Below, one piece after another: positions 1 to 9,151 of a stretch of 64,000 bases of DNA; positions within the stretch are counted from its first letter, which is position 1, and each line of letters opens with the position of its first letter. The position numbers were made by a program, and so were the translations under genes. The stretch is taken from the NCBI GenBank assembly GCA_025531455.1, contig JAMYHL010000045.1, positions 267,384 to 331,383 on the forward strand, given 5' to 3'. This DNA is from Apiotrichum sp. Y4204 (Eukaryota; Basidiomycota; Tremellomycetes; Trichosporonales; Trichosporonaceae). The notes under the pieces are model-generated. The model had not been told where the DNA came from. It was given only the letters and a program-made list of their open reading frames with translations, and did no database searches.

Positions 1-281
1 CCTCGCCTGGCCTTACCGATATGCCAAACTTTGCGGGCCTCCCACACCCTCCGTCAACGCAGGTATCCTCGCAATACGTGATCTCCATTCTGGATCTCCT
101 CTCGTGCCTCGCGCGCGCTTATCAGTCCAAGCTCACGCCGATGGAATCCCCCGCCAACGACGTCGAGTCGTGGGATATGCTCCCCGACACTGTCAGCAAG
201 CGGCGTCGTCGCGCAAGCAGCTCGGCGGCGTTTAGTGGATTCCAGACCTGGCGCTGGGCGGATGACCCGTCGCCCTTCTGA
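1..281 (+). CDS. C-terminal end of an unrecognised protein (partial)
   Basis: An open frame runs in from the left edge and stops at a TGA. I do not recognise the protein. The visible ~93 residues hold a short hydrophobic/helical stretch (VISILDLLSCLA), then a basic run (KRRRR) that could be a nuclear localisation signal, then a Trp-containing tail ending DDPSPF. There is no intron signal inside the visible part. The frame converges on the acyltransferase gene to its right, which fits a real 3' end, but no domain supports it. It could be a chance frame. Confidence 0.4.
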   Translation, partial: SPGLTDMPNFAGLPHPPSTQVSSQYVISILDLLSCLARAYQSKLTPMESPANDVESWDMLPDTVSKRRRRASSSAAFSGFQTWRWADDPSPF

Positions 282-650
282 ACGGCGCAGCACCTGCCTC
301 TGCTTCCCGTCACCCCAATCTCAACGTTGTGCTCTCCCTCCCCTCCCTCCCCCTCCTTGTCCTGCATCGCTCCCCGACCTCCGGGGCTCTTGATCTCCCC
401 GCCTGCTGTTTCTCAAATCCCAATCATCATCAACAATCGCAAGTCTAAATGTACCGCCGTGCCATGGAAAAACAACAGGCTTGTAGCTCCAACGTCAGAA
501 AATCTGAAAACTATGCATACGTCCTACAACACTAGCACATCCCGCGCACATGAGATGCAAGTCCTACCAGCCAGCTCAGGCCGGGTTCTCCAAACGCAGC
601 GCACCAGTCCCTCAACCCACTGGGTGTCAGCAGCGGCAGAAGTGTCATAC
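282..650. other. Convergent 3' intergenic region
   Basis: This segment lies between the unrecognised gene end and the acyltransferase stop codon. It is pyrimidine-rich at its left end (CCCTCC runs) and should hold both 3' UTRs. I see no RNA gene or conserved frame in it. Confidence 0.5.
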
Positions 651-2030
651 CTACATTTGACGAATGGGGACTACCTCATACACGCCATCATTCACAGAGA
701 CCTCTTCGCGTCCAGATTTGAGCGCCTTGGCAGAAAGCGCCGCGAAATGCTTGACCTGTCTTTCTTTTGCCACCCACAGCCCCCGCAACCACAGTTCGAA
801 CGTGCGTGCTTCCTCAGGCGACGCGATGCCTGGGGACCCCAAGGACGGAACCTCGCACTGCGGCGACGCGAGGTCGTGGAGACGTAGATGGATGCGCACG
901 ATTGGTGGGGGCACCGACTTCCAGAATACCGTTCCGAGGCCGTACCATTCCTGGGGATACTTGCCGTACGGAACACCGGGGTATCCGATCGTGATATCCA
1001 GAAGCTTCAGGTCGGGAATGTCGTGCACCAGCGTTCTCAAGCAGAACAGGAGTCCTGTAGAGCGAGGGTGAAGAACAGCCGTAAAGTCATCCTGATATTG
1101 TGAGTTTGCCCTCCTTGAGTGGTGCAACTCACCACTCCTTCCCTCGCCGCGTAGCGCGCGCTCTTGACGCGCTCTTCGTCGCTTGTTATCGTTCCCTCCG
1201 GGAAGATCAGTAGCCACAAGGGATGACGGGATCCAGCGGCCTTTGCAGTTTGAGCCAGGCGATGTAGCGAGTTTGCCAGATTGTCCCTGTCCGCCGCCCA
1301 TGAGCGATGGAGGAAGATGAAGCGAAAGGATTGCTGGGGAGTTAGCTTTGCTTTAACAGTCCACCTACCATCCCCCAGCCGACGATGGGGATATTCTTCA
1401 GGCTCGCTTTGAGCAGGATGGTCAAGCCCTCCGCATGACCACAGTAACACGCCAGCATCCACAGATACATCCAGTCAAGGTATGCTTGGTGGTTGGACAT
1501 GAGGACGAGGCGGTCTGGGAGGTTGATGCGGGTGACGTCGCCGTTGCGATCGCGCTCGACGAGACCCACCATGAGATCGGCGCTGTCCGTCGTGATAACG
1601 AGTGACGTGGGGGCGAAAAGCACGGTGATTGTAATAACTGGGTGGCGTCAGCGGTGACTACAATCACAAATATCGTATACGCACGCAGGCGACCAAAGCC
1701 GTCTTTCGTCCAGTCGACTACTTGCTGGAAGAGCTTTTTGCCATGGACGGGGATGAGCCACAGGGGACAAAACAGCACTTGAGTGCAGTACAGGCTCATA
1801 ATCCCTAGGTTGAACACTATCGGGAACATGATGGTCGCCCACCAGGAACCGTAGCCTTCAGGCCGCTGGTTGATAGGAATAGAGTACATCGGTTGTTGCT
1901 GCTCTGGTTGCTGCTCTGCAGAGCCATTGGCGGGCTTCGGTTCATGCTGGGGTCCAGAAACATGGTTGCCGTTGCCGTTCATTCTTGCGTTGCCGTTCAT
2001 GCTGGGGGCTTGCCGCGGTGAGCTGGACAT
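651..2030 (-). CDS. 1-acyl-glycerol-3-phosphate / lysocardiolipin acyltransferase family protein (CST26/LCLAT1-like)
   Basis: This is a PlsC-type lysophospholipid acyltransferase that transfers acyl chains to lysophospholipids, probably at the ER. A Gln/Asn-rich N-terminus (~residues 1-50) is followed by membrane segments (FPIVFNLGIMSLYCTQVLFC, and LITITVLFAPTSLVITT after splicing). The catalytic block I NHQAYLDW (NHx4D) and block III FPEGT are both present, followed by LHPRSTG, typical of the LCLAT1/AGPAT5/Cst26 branch. Three short introns join the exons: one before LITITV, one after GWGM and one after AAREG. The start is the first ATG (MSSSPRQ). The substrate cannot be read from sequence. 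Phosphatidylinositol or cardiolipin remodelling is an inference from the subfamily. Confidence 0.85.
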
Positions 2031-3911
2031 TCAAGATATCGCGATGGGGTGAGAGGTCAAGAACGATAATGGTGTGATAGAACGAACGCGAATCGAGAAG
2101 GAGCACTACCAGTCAGAAGCTGATGGCGAAGGCGCGGACACACGCTGGTCTTACCGTTGCGGTTCTGGCAAACGGGTCAAGTGATGGCGAAATGCTCTAT
2201 CGCGGTAGCGGATCTAACAGTGTGATTGAGGCGATGAGGGGAGGAGTTATGCGACCTGCGCGGACTGCTGTGTGTCTGTTGATGCCACGAGTAGACGACG
2301 AGGGTTGGGGGATGAAGAGTGTAGTGTCGAGCAAGGGATAGTACATTGCGGTACAAGTAGCATCTCCATACCGCACGATGGCGATGCCAGTGCTCCGTCG
2401 CTCCGTCGCCGAGATGGCAACATTGTTCAACCACGACCTCACCCCTGCAAAGCTAGCTAGCTATTCACGGATGTCTGTCAGTGCGCGGGGGGCGGTGACG
2501 TAACCTCCTTTCCTTTCCTTTTGCCACCCATCCACACATCCACATTCAACCCCGTTCATTATCCATTGCTTTCCATACCACAGTGCACACTCTGTACGGT
2601 GAGAGTGAATGTGGTCGTATGCTCGGCCCCCGACCGGGCCGTCTGCTCAATGTAGATATTCAAAAAGGTCATCGCTCATCAACCGACGACGTCGCGACGT
2701 CGCAGAAACACAGATACTTGACCGGGGGCAGGCGCGACCATTTCCACAAACAGCGCCAGGACAGTGAGCTCACGAAATACTAATGAACCCACCATCCTTT
2801 TGAAGCTCCTTCGCAGCAGCTGCTGGGGGGCTGTGCGTACGACGCAACCGTTCGGCGGTGGAGCTGTTCGACTTGCCTTTCCCTATCTGGCTGCTTGACC
2901 TCGCTTCCCGACAAGAACCGGATCTTGCCAAAGTGAGACAAAGGCGCGGTTCTGGGCAGCTGATCAACTTGGGGAAGCTGGTACCATTAATTTATCGCGA
3001 GCTAAAATGATAAACTTGTCTTGTTCCAACGAGGCCAGGAACGATCTGTCGGCTAACTCTACAGATCTTGGCTACTGCTGACTGCACGACCTTCCACGAA
3101 CCTCCACCTGATCCACAAGGTGGCTTCATAGATTCATGACACGATGCGCGACAGTCGACGTGACATCCTCGAGATAAAGTTTCCGTACTTATCACGACGA
3201 TGGATACTTACGTGTTGAAAGCTGGCGTCTTACGTGTGGGTGCTGACAGACCCCAGCAATGATTGGTGGGCATTTGTCGGTCTCATCAAAGGTCTGTCCG
3301 TCGCCATGTGCGGCTGTATGGCTACGTGCGCTACGTGCTACAGCACTACGTGGCCATACCTGGGTGGCATGCATAGCATGAATGCTGGTACCGAGGCCGA
3401 CGCCACAAAACCTATACGCCATACGCCATGCGCCATGCATGCGCCAAGGTCCGTTCATTCACATGGCTATCGCGTGCTGGTAAGACACGTCCCGTTGTGA
3501 ACGCGTTGACGGTGCATGGCATGGTTCACATTACGCCCGACCAAGTCTGCCGTCTGGACCCTGTGCCTGGCTGGGCATGGTCGCAACTTGGCCGTGTCAG
3601 GGTAAAAAAATCAACGTACGATGCAAAAGTTGAACATTGGAGCAATCGTACCAGCGCACCAGCATCTCTGCAAGCACGCTGGAGCACTCCCCGAATGAAC
3701 GCCGGGCCACGTCCCTGGAATCTCTGATACGGCCAGCGTTGCAGGCTCGTCGCGTCCTCTAAAACCCTTCCAGCTCATCTGTTCATCACTGTCCAACACT
3801 CTTCTCACGTCGATTCGCAACCTCGCTCTTTCTTCTTCTTTGCGAACACGCAGTTTCTCTGGCGACACACTCCTTTAATCGTTTTTAATAGCCCTTTTAT
3901 TCTCTGTCACC
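2031..3911. promoter_or_regulatory. Divergent promoter region between the acyltransferase and ERG6
   Basis: These 1.9 kb hold no credible coding frame. Near ERG6 there are repeated GCTACGTG/CACTACGTGG elements (about 3328-3357), a run of three CGCCAT units (about 3416-3437) and several GCATGC motifs. The last 150 bp before the ERG6 ATG are pyrimidine-rich, as in a fungal 5' UTR. I found no clear Sre1-type sterol element by eye. The left half is probably the acyltransferase 5' region. Confidence 0.5.
2687..2702. repeat. 16-bp perfect palindrome (CGACGTCGCGACGTCG)
   Basis: The site is its own reverse complement over all 16 bases and contains two GACGTC cores, the centre of CRE/ATF bZIP sites. 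It sits in the divergent promoter of the acyltransferase and ERG6, about 660 bp upstream of the first and 1.2 kb upstream of the second. Binding by a bZIP dimer is inference. Confidence 0.6.
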
Positions 3912-5096
3912 ATGACTGCCGACGCTCGTTCCGAGGCCCGTGTCTCCAACTACACCAAGTTCTGGCAAAAGGACTCTGCCAAGGACGGCGAGGCCGACAA
4001 GTCGAACCGTCTCGACCAGTACACCGACCTCGTCAACGGCTACTATGACGGTGCCACCGAGCTGTACGAGTACGGATGGGGTGAGTTTTGAGAGTGCCGC
4101 AGCTGAAACTCGTTTTACTGACATTTGCAGGCCAGTCGTTCCACTTCTGCCGTTTCTACAAGGGTGAGGCGTTCCTCCAGGCGCTGGCTCGCCACGAGCA
4201 CTACCTCGCCTCCATGATCGGCCTTAGGCCCGGTATGCGCGTGCTCGACGTTGGCTGCGGTGTTGGTGGCCCCGCCCGCGAGATTGCCCGTTTCGCCGAC
4301 TGCGACATTGTCGGCGTCAACAACAACGAGTTCCAGGTCCTCCGTGCCCGCCAGAAGACTGCCCGTGCCGGTCTCTCTGACAAGGTGTCGTTTGTCAAGG
4401 GCAACTTTATGGCCCTCAAGGAGCAGTTTGGCGAGAACAGCTTTGACGCCGTCTACGCCATCGAGGCTACCTGCCACGCGCCGACCTTCGAGGGCGTCTA
4501 CGGCGAGGTCTTCAAGGTCCTCAAGCCGGGAGGTGTCGTGAGTAGCTACAGTTTATTTATTCGTTTTGTGTTCAGGAGCTGACTGCTCAGTTCGGTGTGT
4601 ACGAGTGGTGCATGACCGACGCATGGGACCCGTCCAACCCCCACCACAAGAACGTTGCCCACGGTATCGAGGTCGGTGACGGTATCGCCGAGATGCGCAC
4701 TCTCCACGACGCCCGCAAGGCCCTCAAGGCTGTTGGCTTTGAGATCCTCAACGAGGAGGACCTCGCTGCCCGTGACGACGAGGTTCCGTGGTACTACCCT
4801 CTCGAGGGTGACGTCCGCAAGGCCCAGACTCTTTGGGACGGTGAGTGTTATTGTGGCTTTTCTGTCTATCCAAATACTGATCATTAATAGTCCTTACCGT
4901 CTTCCGCATGACGACCATGGGCAAGTTCATTACCCAGAACAGCGTTTGGGCCCTCGAGAAGGTCGGCTTTGTCCCCAAGGGCACGTACGATGTCGGAGAG
5001 TCCCTCAAGACTGCCGCCGACGCCCTTGTTGCTGGTGGCCGTGAGAAGCTCTTCACTCCCATGGCTCTCTGGGTTGTCCGCAAGCCCCTCAACTAG
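3912..5096 (+). CDS. ERG6: Sterol 24-C-methyltransferase
   Basis: The enzyme transfers a methyl group from S-adenosylmethionine to C-24 of zymosterol-type sterols in ergosterol synthesis, at the ER or lipid droplets. The sterol-binding signature YEYGWGQSFHF precedes the SAM motif [47 protein letters not shown] and [10 protein letters not shown] follow, then the C-terminal SMT domain ending WVVRKPLN. Four exons (3912-4080, 4131-4537, 4591-4840, 4891-5096) sum to 343 aa, close to other fungal Erg6 proteins. All three introns are 50-53 nt with GTGAGT donors. The ATG has a good context (CACCATGAC). It is the best conserved gene of the left third. No sterol gene lies next to it. Confidence 0.97.
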
Positions 5097-5240
5097 ACTA
5101 GATATTGTTGTCCTATTTGATTGATCCATGCCACGTCTACTATGAACAAAAGAGAGGCCAGGGCACAGGCTGCTGTGACTATGAGTGCATGAGTTGTCGT
5201 ACAAGGGTATGTATGCTGAGGGGTGTGGGGGGCAGAGAAT

Positions 5241-5849
5241 CTACTCCTTCGCCGCGGCCGCCGCGCCAACCTTGGCAGCTGCTTCGTCGCGCCAGGTCTT
5301 GATAGTGTTGTTTTGGTAGACTTCGGGGGCTGCTCCGGGGAAAATCTTGAGACGCGCAAGTCGACGATCGCGGAACGTGTTCTTCGGCAGCATGCCCGAG
5401 ACTGCCCGGCGGATGATCTGGCATTAGCTGTATCCCATTCCGTGGGCTCAGCTGCGACCTACCTCCTCTGGCCTGCGCTCCCGCATGCGCGTGATCGGCA
5501 CCTCCTTGAGGCCGCCAATGAACCCCGAGTGGTGGCGGTAGATCTTGTCGACCGACTTGTTTCCCGTCAGGCGGATCTGGAGCGCGTCCGACACGACAAC
5601 ATAGTCTCCGGCATCAACTGCACGTCAGCCTCCATGAACACCTTTTCTCACGCACCGGCCGGGTCGTATGTCGGCTTGTGCTTGCCCATCAGGACCCAAG
5701 CGATGCGGCTCGCGAGGTTTCCGAGCACGCGGTCCTGTGCCGACGTGTGGTGCCACACCCGGGTGAGCGCGAGCGCGGTCTGTACTGTCAGTCCCGCCGT
5801 TCCGTTTCCCTGGTCGCGGTCGGCGTACCTTTCCTTTTGTTGCAGACAT
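5241..5849 (-). CDS. MRPL23: Mitochondrial ribosomal protein uL13m (L13 family, MRPL23-type)
   Basis: A structural protein of the large mitoribosomal subunit. Four exons (5849-5829, 5779-5656, 5617-5463, 5417-5241) give 158 aa, near the size of yeast Mrpl23. Family hallmarks are RVWHHTSAQDRVLGNLASRI, DAGDYVVVSDALQI, RLTGNKSVDKIYRHHSG and IRRAVSGMLPKNTFRDRRLA, with a C-terminal Ala/Lys-rich tail. The first exon codes only seven residues (MSATKGK). It has no obvious long presequence, as is common for L13m. It diverges from SmD2 across a 314-bp spacer. Confidence 0.93.
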
Positions 5850-6163
5850 GGTGCGTGGGCGACAACAACAAAGCGTCGAGGTGGTGGATATCGAGGTCGG
5901 ATGAGGTACGAGGTGTGCGGCTTGGTTGAAAAGTCCGAGCGAGATAGCAGCCAGGGCAGCGAAGTCGCGGGCGCCACACTCGAAAAATGCCGGAACTCCG
6001 CCACCGTAGCTGGCTGTCCCCCGCCATGTGTGCATTTCATCACTTGTCACTTTGCAACTGGCGCTGCTCATGCATTGTGCTCGTCGATCGTCAACATTAC
6101 TTCGACATCCATCCGGCCCGCGAGCTCAGCAACCGCGTGTAACATCAACAACAAAACTCAACC
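5850..6163. promoter_or_regulatory. Bidirectional promoter between uL13m and SmD2
   Basis: The 314-bp gap between two divergent housekeeping genes must contain both promoters. No protein or RNA gene is visible. I recognised no TATA box or named factor site. Confidence 0.5.
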
Positions 6164-6902
6164 ATGAGGTGAGCTGCTCCGACTCACTCCAGCTGACAGG
6201 CAGTCAATACGCGTCGGTCCCCAAGTCGGAGCTGGACGAGTCGCAGATCCGCGAGCTCGAGGAGTGGGAGATTTCGCAGGGCCCGCTATCCGTGCTCCAG
6301 CAGGCGGTCCGTAACAACAGCCAGGTGCTCATCTCGTTGCGGAACAACAAGAAGCTGCTGGGCCGCGTCAAGGCGTTTGACCGCCATGCCAACATGGTCC
6401 TTGAGAACGTCAAGGAGGTGCGTCACGCGTTGCGGGAATGTTTGTTGTTATCAAGTTGCTGATGGCAGATGTGGGTCGAGACGCCCAAGGGGAAGAACTC
6501 GAAGCCGGTAAACAAGGACCGGTTCATCTCGTGAGTATGCGGAACAGTGCGCGCGTTTGGATGGAACGGGGTTGTGCAGCGGAGTTGGGGAGGGAGGAAG
6601 AATGGAGGCATGTCGTGGGAGCGCTCCTTCTTCGCCGGTCTGCGTTGATCAATCCGACCTCCGAACTTGTTGGGGGCGCAAAGTTGGAGAAGACCGACGC
6701 GTTGGCAGCGGAACTGCTTTACAGGTGGCTGCCACACGGCATGACTCGGCGACGCGCACTGGCCCATCCATTCTCTTCTCAGACTAACATTCGCAGGAAG
6801 ATGTTCCTCCGCGGAGATTCGGTGATCCTTGGTAAGTGGAGGAGAATATCAACTCCCATTCACACATACTAACCCCCCGCAGTCCTCCGTAACGCCGCGT
6901 AA
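6164..6902 (+). CDS. SMD2: Small nuclear ribonucleoprotein Sm D2
   Basis: Core Sm-ring subunit of the U1, U2, U4 and U5 spliceosomal snRNPs. Five exons (6164-6168, 6204-6417, 6469-6530, 6797-6831, 6883-6902) give 111 aa. The protein reads through [40 protein letters not shown] and LENVKEMW (Sm1), then [20 protein letters not shown] and LVLRNAA (Sm2), nearly identical to metazoan SmD2. The first coding exon is only 5 nt (ATGAG), so the start codon is separated from the rest of the gene by an intron. Intron 3 (266 nt) is far longer than its 35-51-nt neighbours and has a clear CTAAC branch site. No snoRNA was recognised in it. Confidence 0.96.
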
Positions 6903-7074
6903 CTATAGATATGGCCTTGGTGTGAGAAGGCAGCCGATTAGCGACCCGATACCCAGACTCTTTTGGTCCGTGACATGCATGTCCACTGTAACGATGATAT
7001 ACAGAACGCAGAGGTGCCATGAAACTAATACTACTACATGTGAACAAATTATCTGTGGATGTGGGGGAGTTTGT

Positions 7075-7590
7075 CTATGCGAGGACGCCGTCGCCCTTTG
7101 GCGAGTGGCCAAACTCGACAACGGCGTTGACGGCCTTCATGTCGAGGTTCTTGCCGAGGCCGATGGTCGTAAGCGCGCGCACGCTCAGGTCGTCCTTGAC
7201 CGTGCCGATGAACTCGACAAACGTGTCCTCAATATGCATGTCCTGGATGGTTAGCTGCATGCGCAGACATTAACTGACTCGAGGCATGTGGACGGAAACC
7301 TGGGCGTCAGTAAGTGCAGGTGCGTTACATACTCCGGGCACCTACCTCCTGCCCATCACTCGACTCGACGCTCGCAACGTCGTTGTTGATGCGGATGACC
7401 TTGGCGGTCAGACGGACCGTCTGACCCTTGTGTGCGCTGAGGTATTTGGCATTGACGCGGGCTGGGGTCAGCGAGGGGAAGGAAGGGGACAAGTCATGGG
7501 CAGTGAAGCAAGTGGCCTAGGGCAAAGATGTACGCGGGTACGTCAACATCTTTGGCAGCGACACTTACGCTCAGGACCGAGGCGGGACAT
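7075..7590 (-). CDS. RFA3: Replication protein A subunit 3 (RPA14-like OB-fold)
   Basis: Smallest subunit of the RPA complex that coats single-stranded DNA in replication and repair, acting in the nucleus. Exons 7590-7569, 7461-7346, 7299-7279 and 7242-7075 give 108 aa. The OB fold runs from RVNAKYLSAHKGQTVRLTAK through VIRINNDVASVESSDGQEV to FVEFIGTVKDD and ends GKNLDMKAVNAVVEFGHS. This order matches fission yeast Ssb3. Exon 3 is only 21 nt (VSVHMPR). It is followed by a 36-nt intron; I chose the acceptor by its CTAAC and by length match to the family. An alternative 24-nt intron would add four residues. Three MluI boxes lie just upstream. Confidence 0.88.
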
Positions 7591-7694
7591 TGTGCAATTA
7601 GTGGAGAATGGAAAGAGATAAGAATGGAGAAGCGAGGAAGTGGGATGTTGATTTGTGGTTGACGGTGTTGCTGATGTTGCTGATGTTACTCAAC

Positions 7695-7726
7695 ACGCGT
7701 CCTCACGCGTCCAAGATCACACGCGT
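7695..7726. promoter_or_regulatory. Cluster of three MluI cell-cycle boxes (MCB, ACGCGT)
   Basis: ACGCGT occurs at 7695-7700, 7705-7710 and 7721-7726, about 105-136 bp upstream of the RPA3 ATG. In yeasts MBF (Mbp1/Swi6) binds this element and drives G1/S transcription of replication genes, including RPA subunits. The site is seen directly; its use here is inference from that knowledge. Confidence 0.75.
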
Positions 7727-7868
7727 TTACGGTGACAGGTTGAGGAGCGATCAATATAATGATAATAGCCCAGTCAGCTCACATTTATATAGCATTTTGA
7801 TGCCGCTAATACTAAACTCAGGCCATTGCCACCGTCATTTAGCCTCCACTCGACCAGGAATCACAGAG

Positions 7869-7876
7869 TCACGTGA
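7869..7876. promoter_or_regulatory. Palindromic E-box TCACGTGA
   Basis: A perfect 8-bp CACGTG palindrome of the kind bound by Cbf1-type bHLH factors, about 120 bp upstream of the LYAR-like ATG. The factor is not known. Confidence 0.45.
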
Positions 7877-7997
7877 TATGAAAAGTTGGAGCTGGGCAAC
7901 AAGCAGCTTTCCAGTTCCCCGGTCGGGGTGGGGATACAGAAATCTCGGGCTCTCGACCTCGACGTTGTTATCGCTCTCACCAGCATCCCCAGTCAAG

Positions 7998-9120
7998 ATG
8001 GTCTCCTTCCAGTGAGTCGAACCTGCCGTCCCGGTATCGATACCGGGAGCGCACGCTCCGAAAGAAACGCCAATTCTAACCCCAGGTGCGATGGATGCGC
8101 CGACACCGTCAAGAAGCCGCAGCTCGACAAGCATCGGCAGCGCTGCTGGGCGCCGTTCACCTGTCTTGGTGCGTTTGATCTGTGCAGCCAAAAACAACCG
8201 AGTACTCATTCAACTAACACCGCGCAGACTGCTCCACGACGTTCCACAACCAGGACTACAAGACGCACACGTCGTGTATCTCCGAGGCGGAAAAGTACCA
8301 GGGTTCGCTGTATCGCGGCCCGCGCAAGGGACAGCAGACGCCGAGCGGGAAGGCGACACCGGCGACGTCTGCCGCCGCGTCCCGAGCAGCTACGCCGGTC
8401 GACTCGCCCGCGCCGTCCGAAGGCGCGGGGATGGGCATCCACCCCTCGCGGTTAAACCAGGTGCAGGCGGGCGAGGCGCGTGGCGGGGCGAGCGGCGGCT
8501 TTGCGCGTGGTGGAGGATTCGCGGCGCGTGGCGGGCGGGGCGGGTTCGGCAGCCGCGGAGGATTCGGCGCACCCCAGAGGTTTGGTGGGCCCAACCGCAA
8601 GAGCGTCACTGGCGAGAACCGGACGGCGCCCGAATCGGGCATGCGGACGTGGGGATCGGCGCCGGTGTCTGAGGTCGGAACGCCGGCGGAGCAGAGCCCC
8701 GCTCCCGCTGCGGCGCCTCAGGCGAGTGCTCCGGCGAGTGTCTCGGCGAGTGTGGATGGCGAGGGGAAGAAGAAGAAAAAGCGCAAGGGCGACAAGGGCG
8801 GTACAGGATCGAAGGCCAACTCGCGGATCAACAACGAGACGGCCGAGGCGGCATCCGAGGAGCCGCCTGCAAAGAAGCGCAAGCGCGACGAGGAGAAGGC
8901 TGCCGACGTCGATGCGAGCCAACCGCCTTCGGACAAGACTTTGAAACGTATCCGGAAACACATGTCCAAGCTGGAAGATAAGGTGGAGAAGGGCATCCCT
9001 CTTGCCGAGTGGCTGAAGAAGGTCAGCCAGGGCAAAGATAAGGAGGTTGACCAGGGTGATGTGCTGCGTGGCGTCCAGGTAGTCTTCAAGGAGGGCCGTT
9101 GGCAGCTTGCTGTAGAGTAG
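7998..9120 (+). CDS. LYAR-type C2HC zinc-finger nucleolar protein
   Basis: Likely a nucleolar protein in pre-rRNA processing or ribosome biogenesis, as known for LYAR. Exons 7998-8011, 8086-8168 and 8228-9120 give 329 aa. The N-terminus carries the LYAR finger pair: MVSFQCDGCADTVKKPQLDK, then HRQRCWAPFTCLDCSTTF and HNQDYKTHTSCISEAEKYQG. A Gly/Arg-rich (RGG-like) stretch around residues 150-190 follows, then a long Lys-rich segment (GKKKKKRKG, PAKKRKRDE) and a C-terminal domain LKRIRKHMSKLEDKVEKGIP with EWLKKVSQGKDKEVDQGD. This C-terminus is shared with fungal LYAR proteins. It shares its promoter with RPA3. Confidence 0.88.
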
Positions 9121-9151
9121 ACATGCATGTTGAGTTCCTAGAGAGATACAA

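Larger units (their letters stand above)
7591..7997. promoter_or_regulatory. Bidirectional promoter between RPA3 and the LYAR-like gene
   Basis: This 407-bp spacer separates two divergent genes. It contains three ACGCGT boxes near RPA3, a palindromic TCACGTGA E-box near the LYAR-like start (7869-7876), and a short (GATGTTGCT)n repeat at about 7665-7690. No coding frame in it is credible. Confidence 0.7.

Noticed and set aside
2520..2528. TTTGCCACC, reverse complement of the proteasome element GGTGGCAAA
   Set aside because: It lies upstream of lipid genes, not a proteasome gene, and RPN7 in this window lacks it; probably chance.
5223..6167. 314-aa plus-strand open frame
   Set aside because: It is the antisense shadow of the uL13m exons, which are clearly coding on the minus strand.
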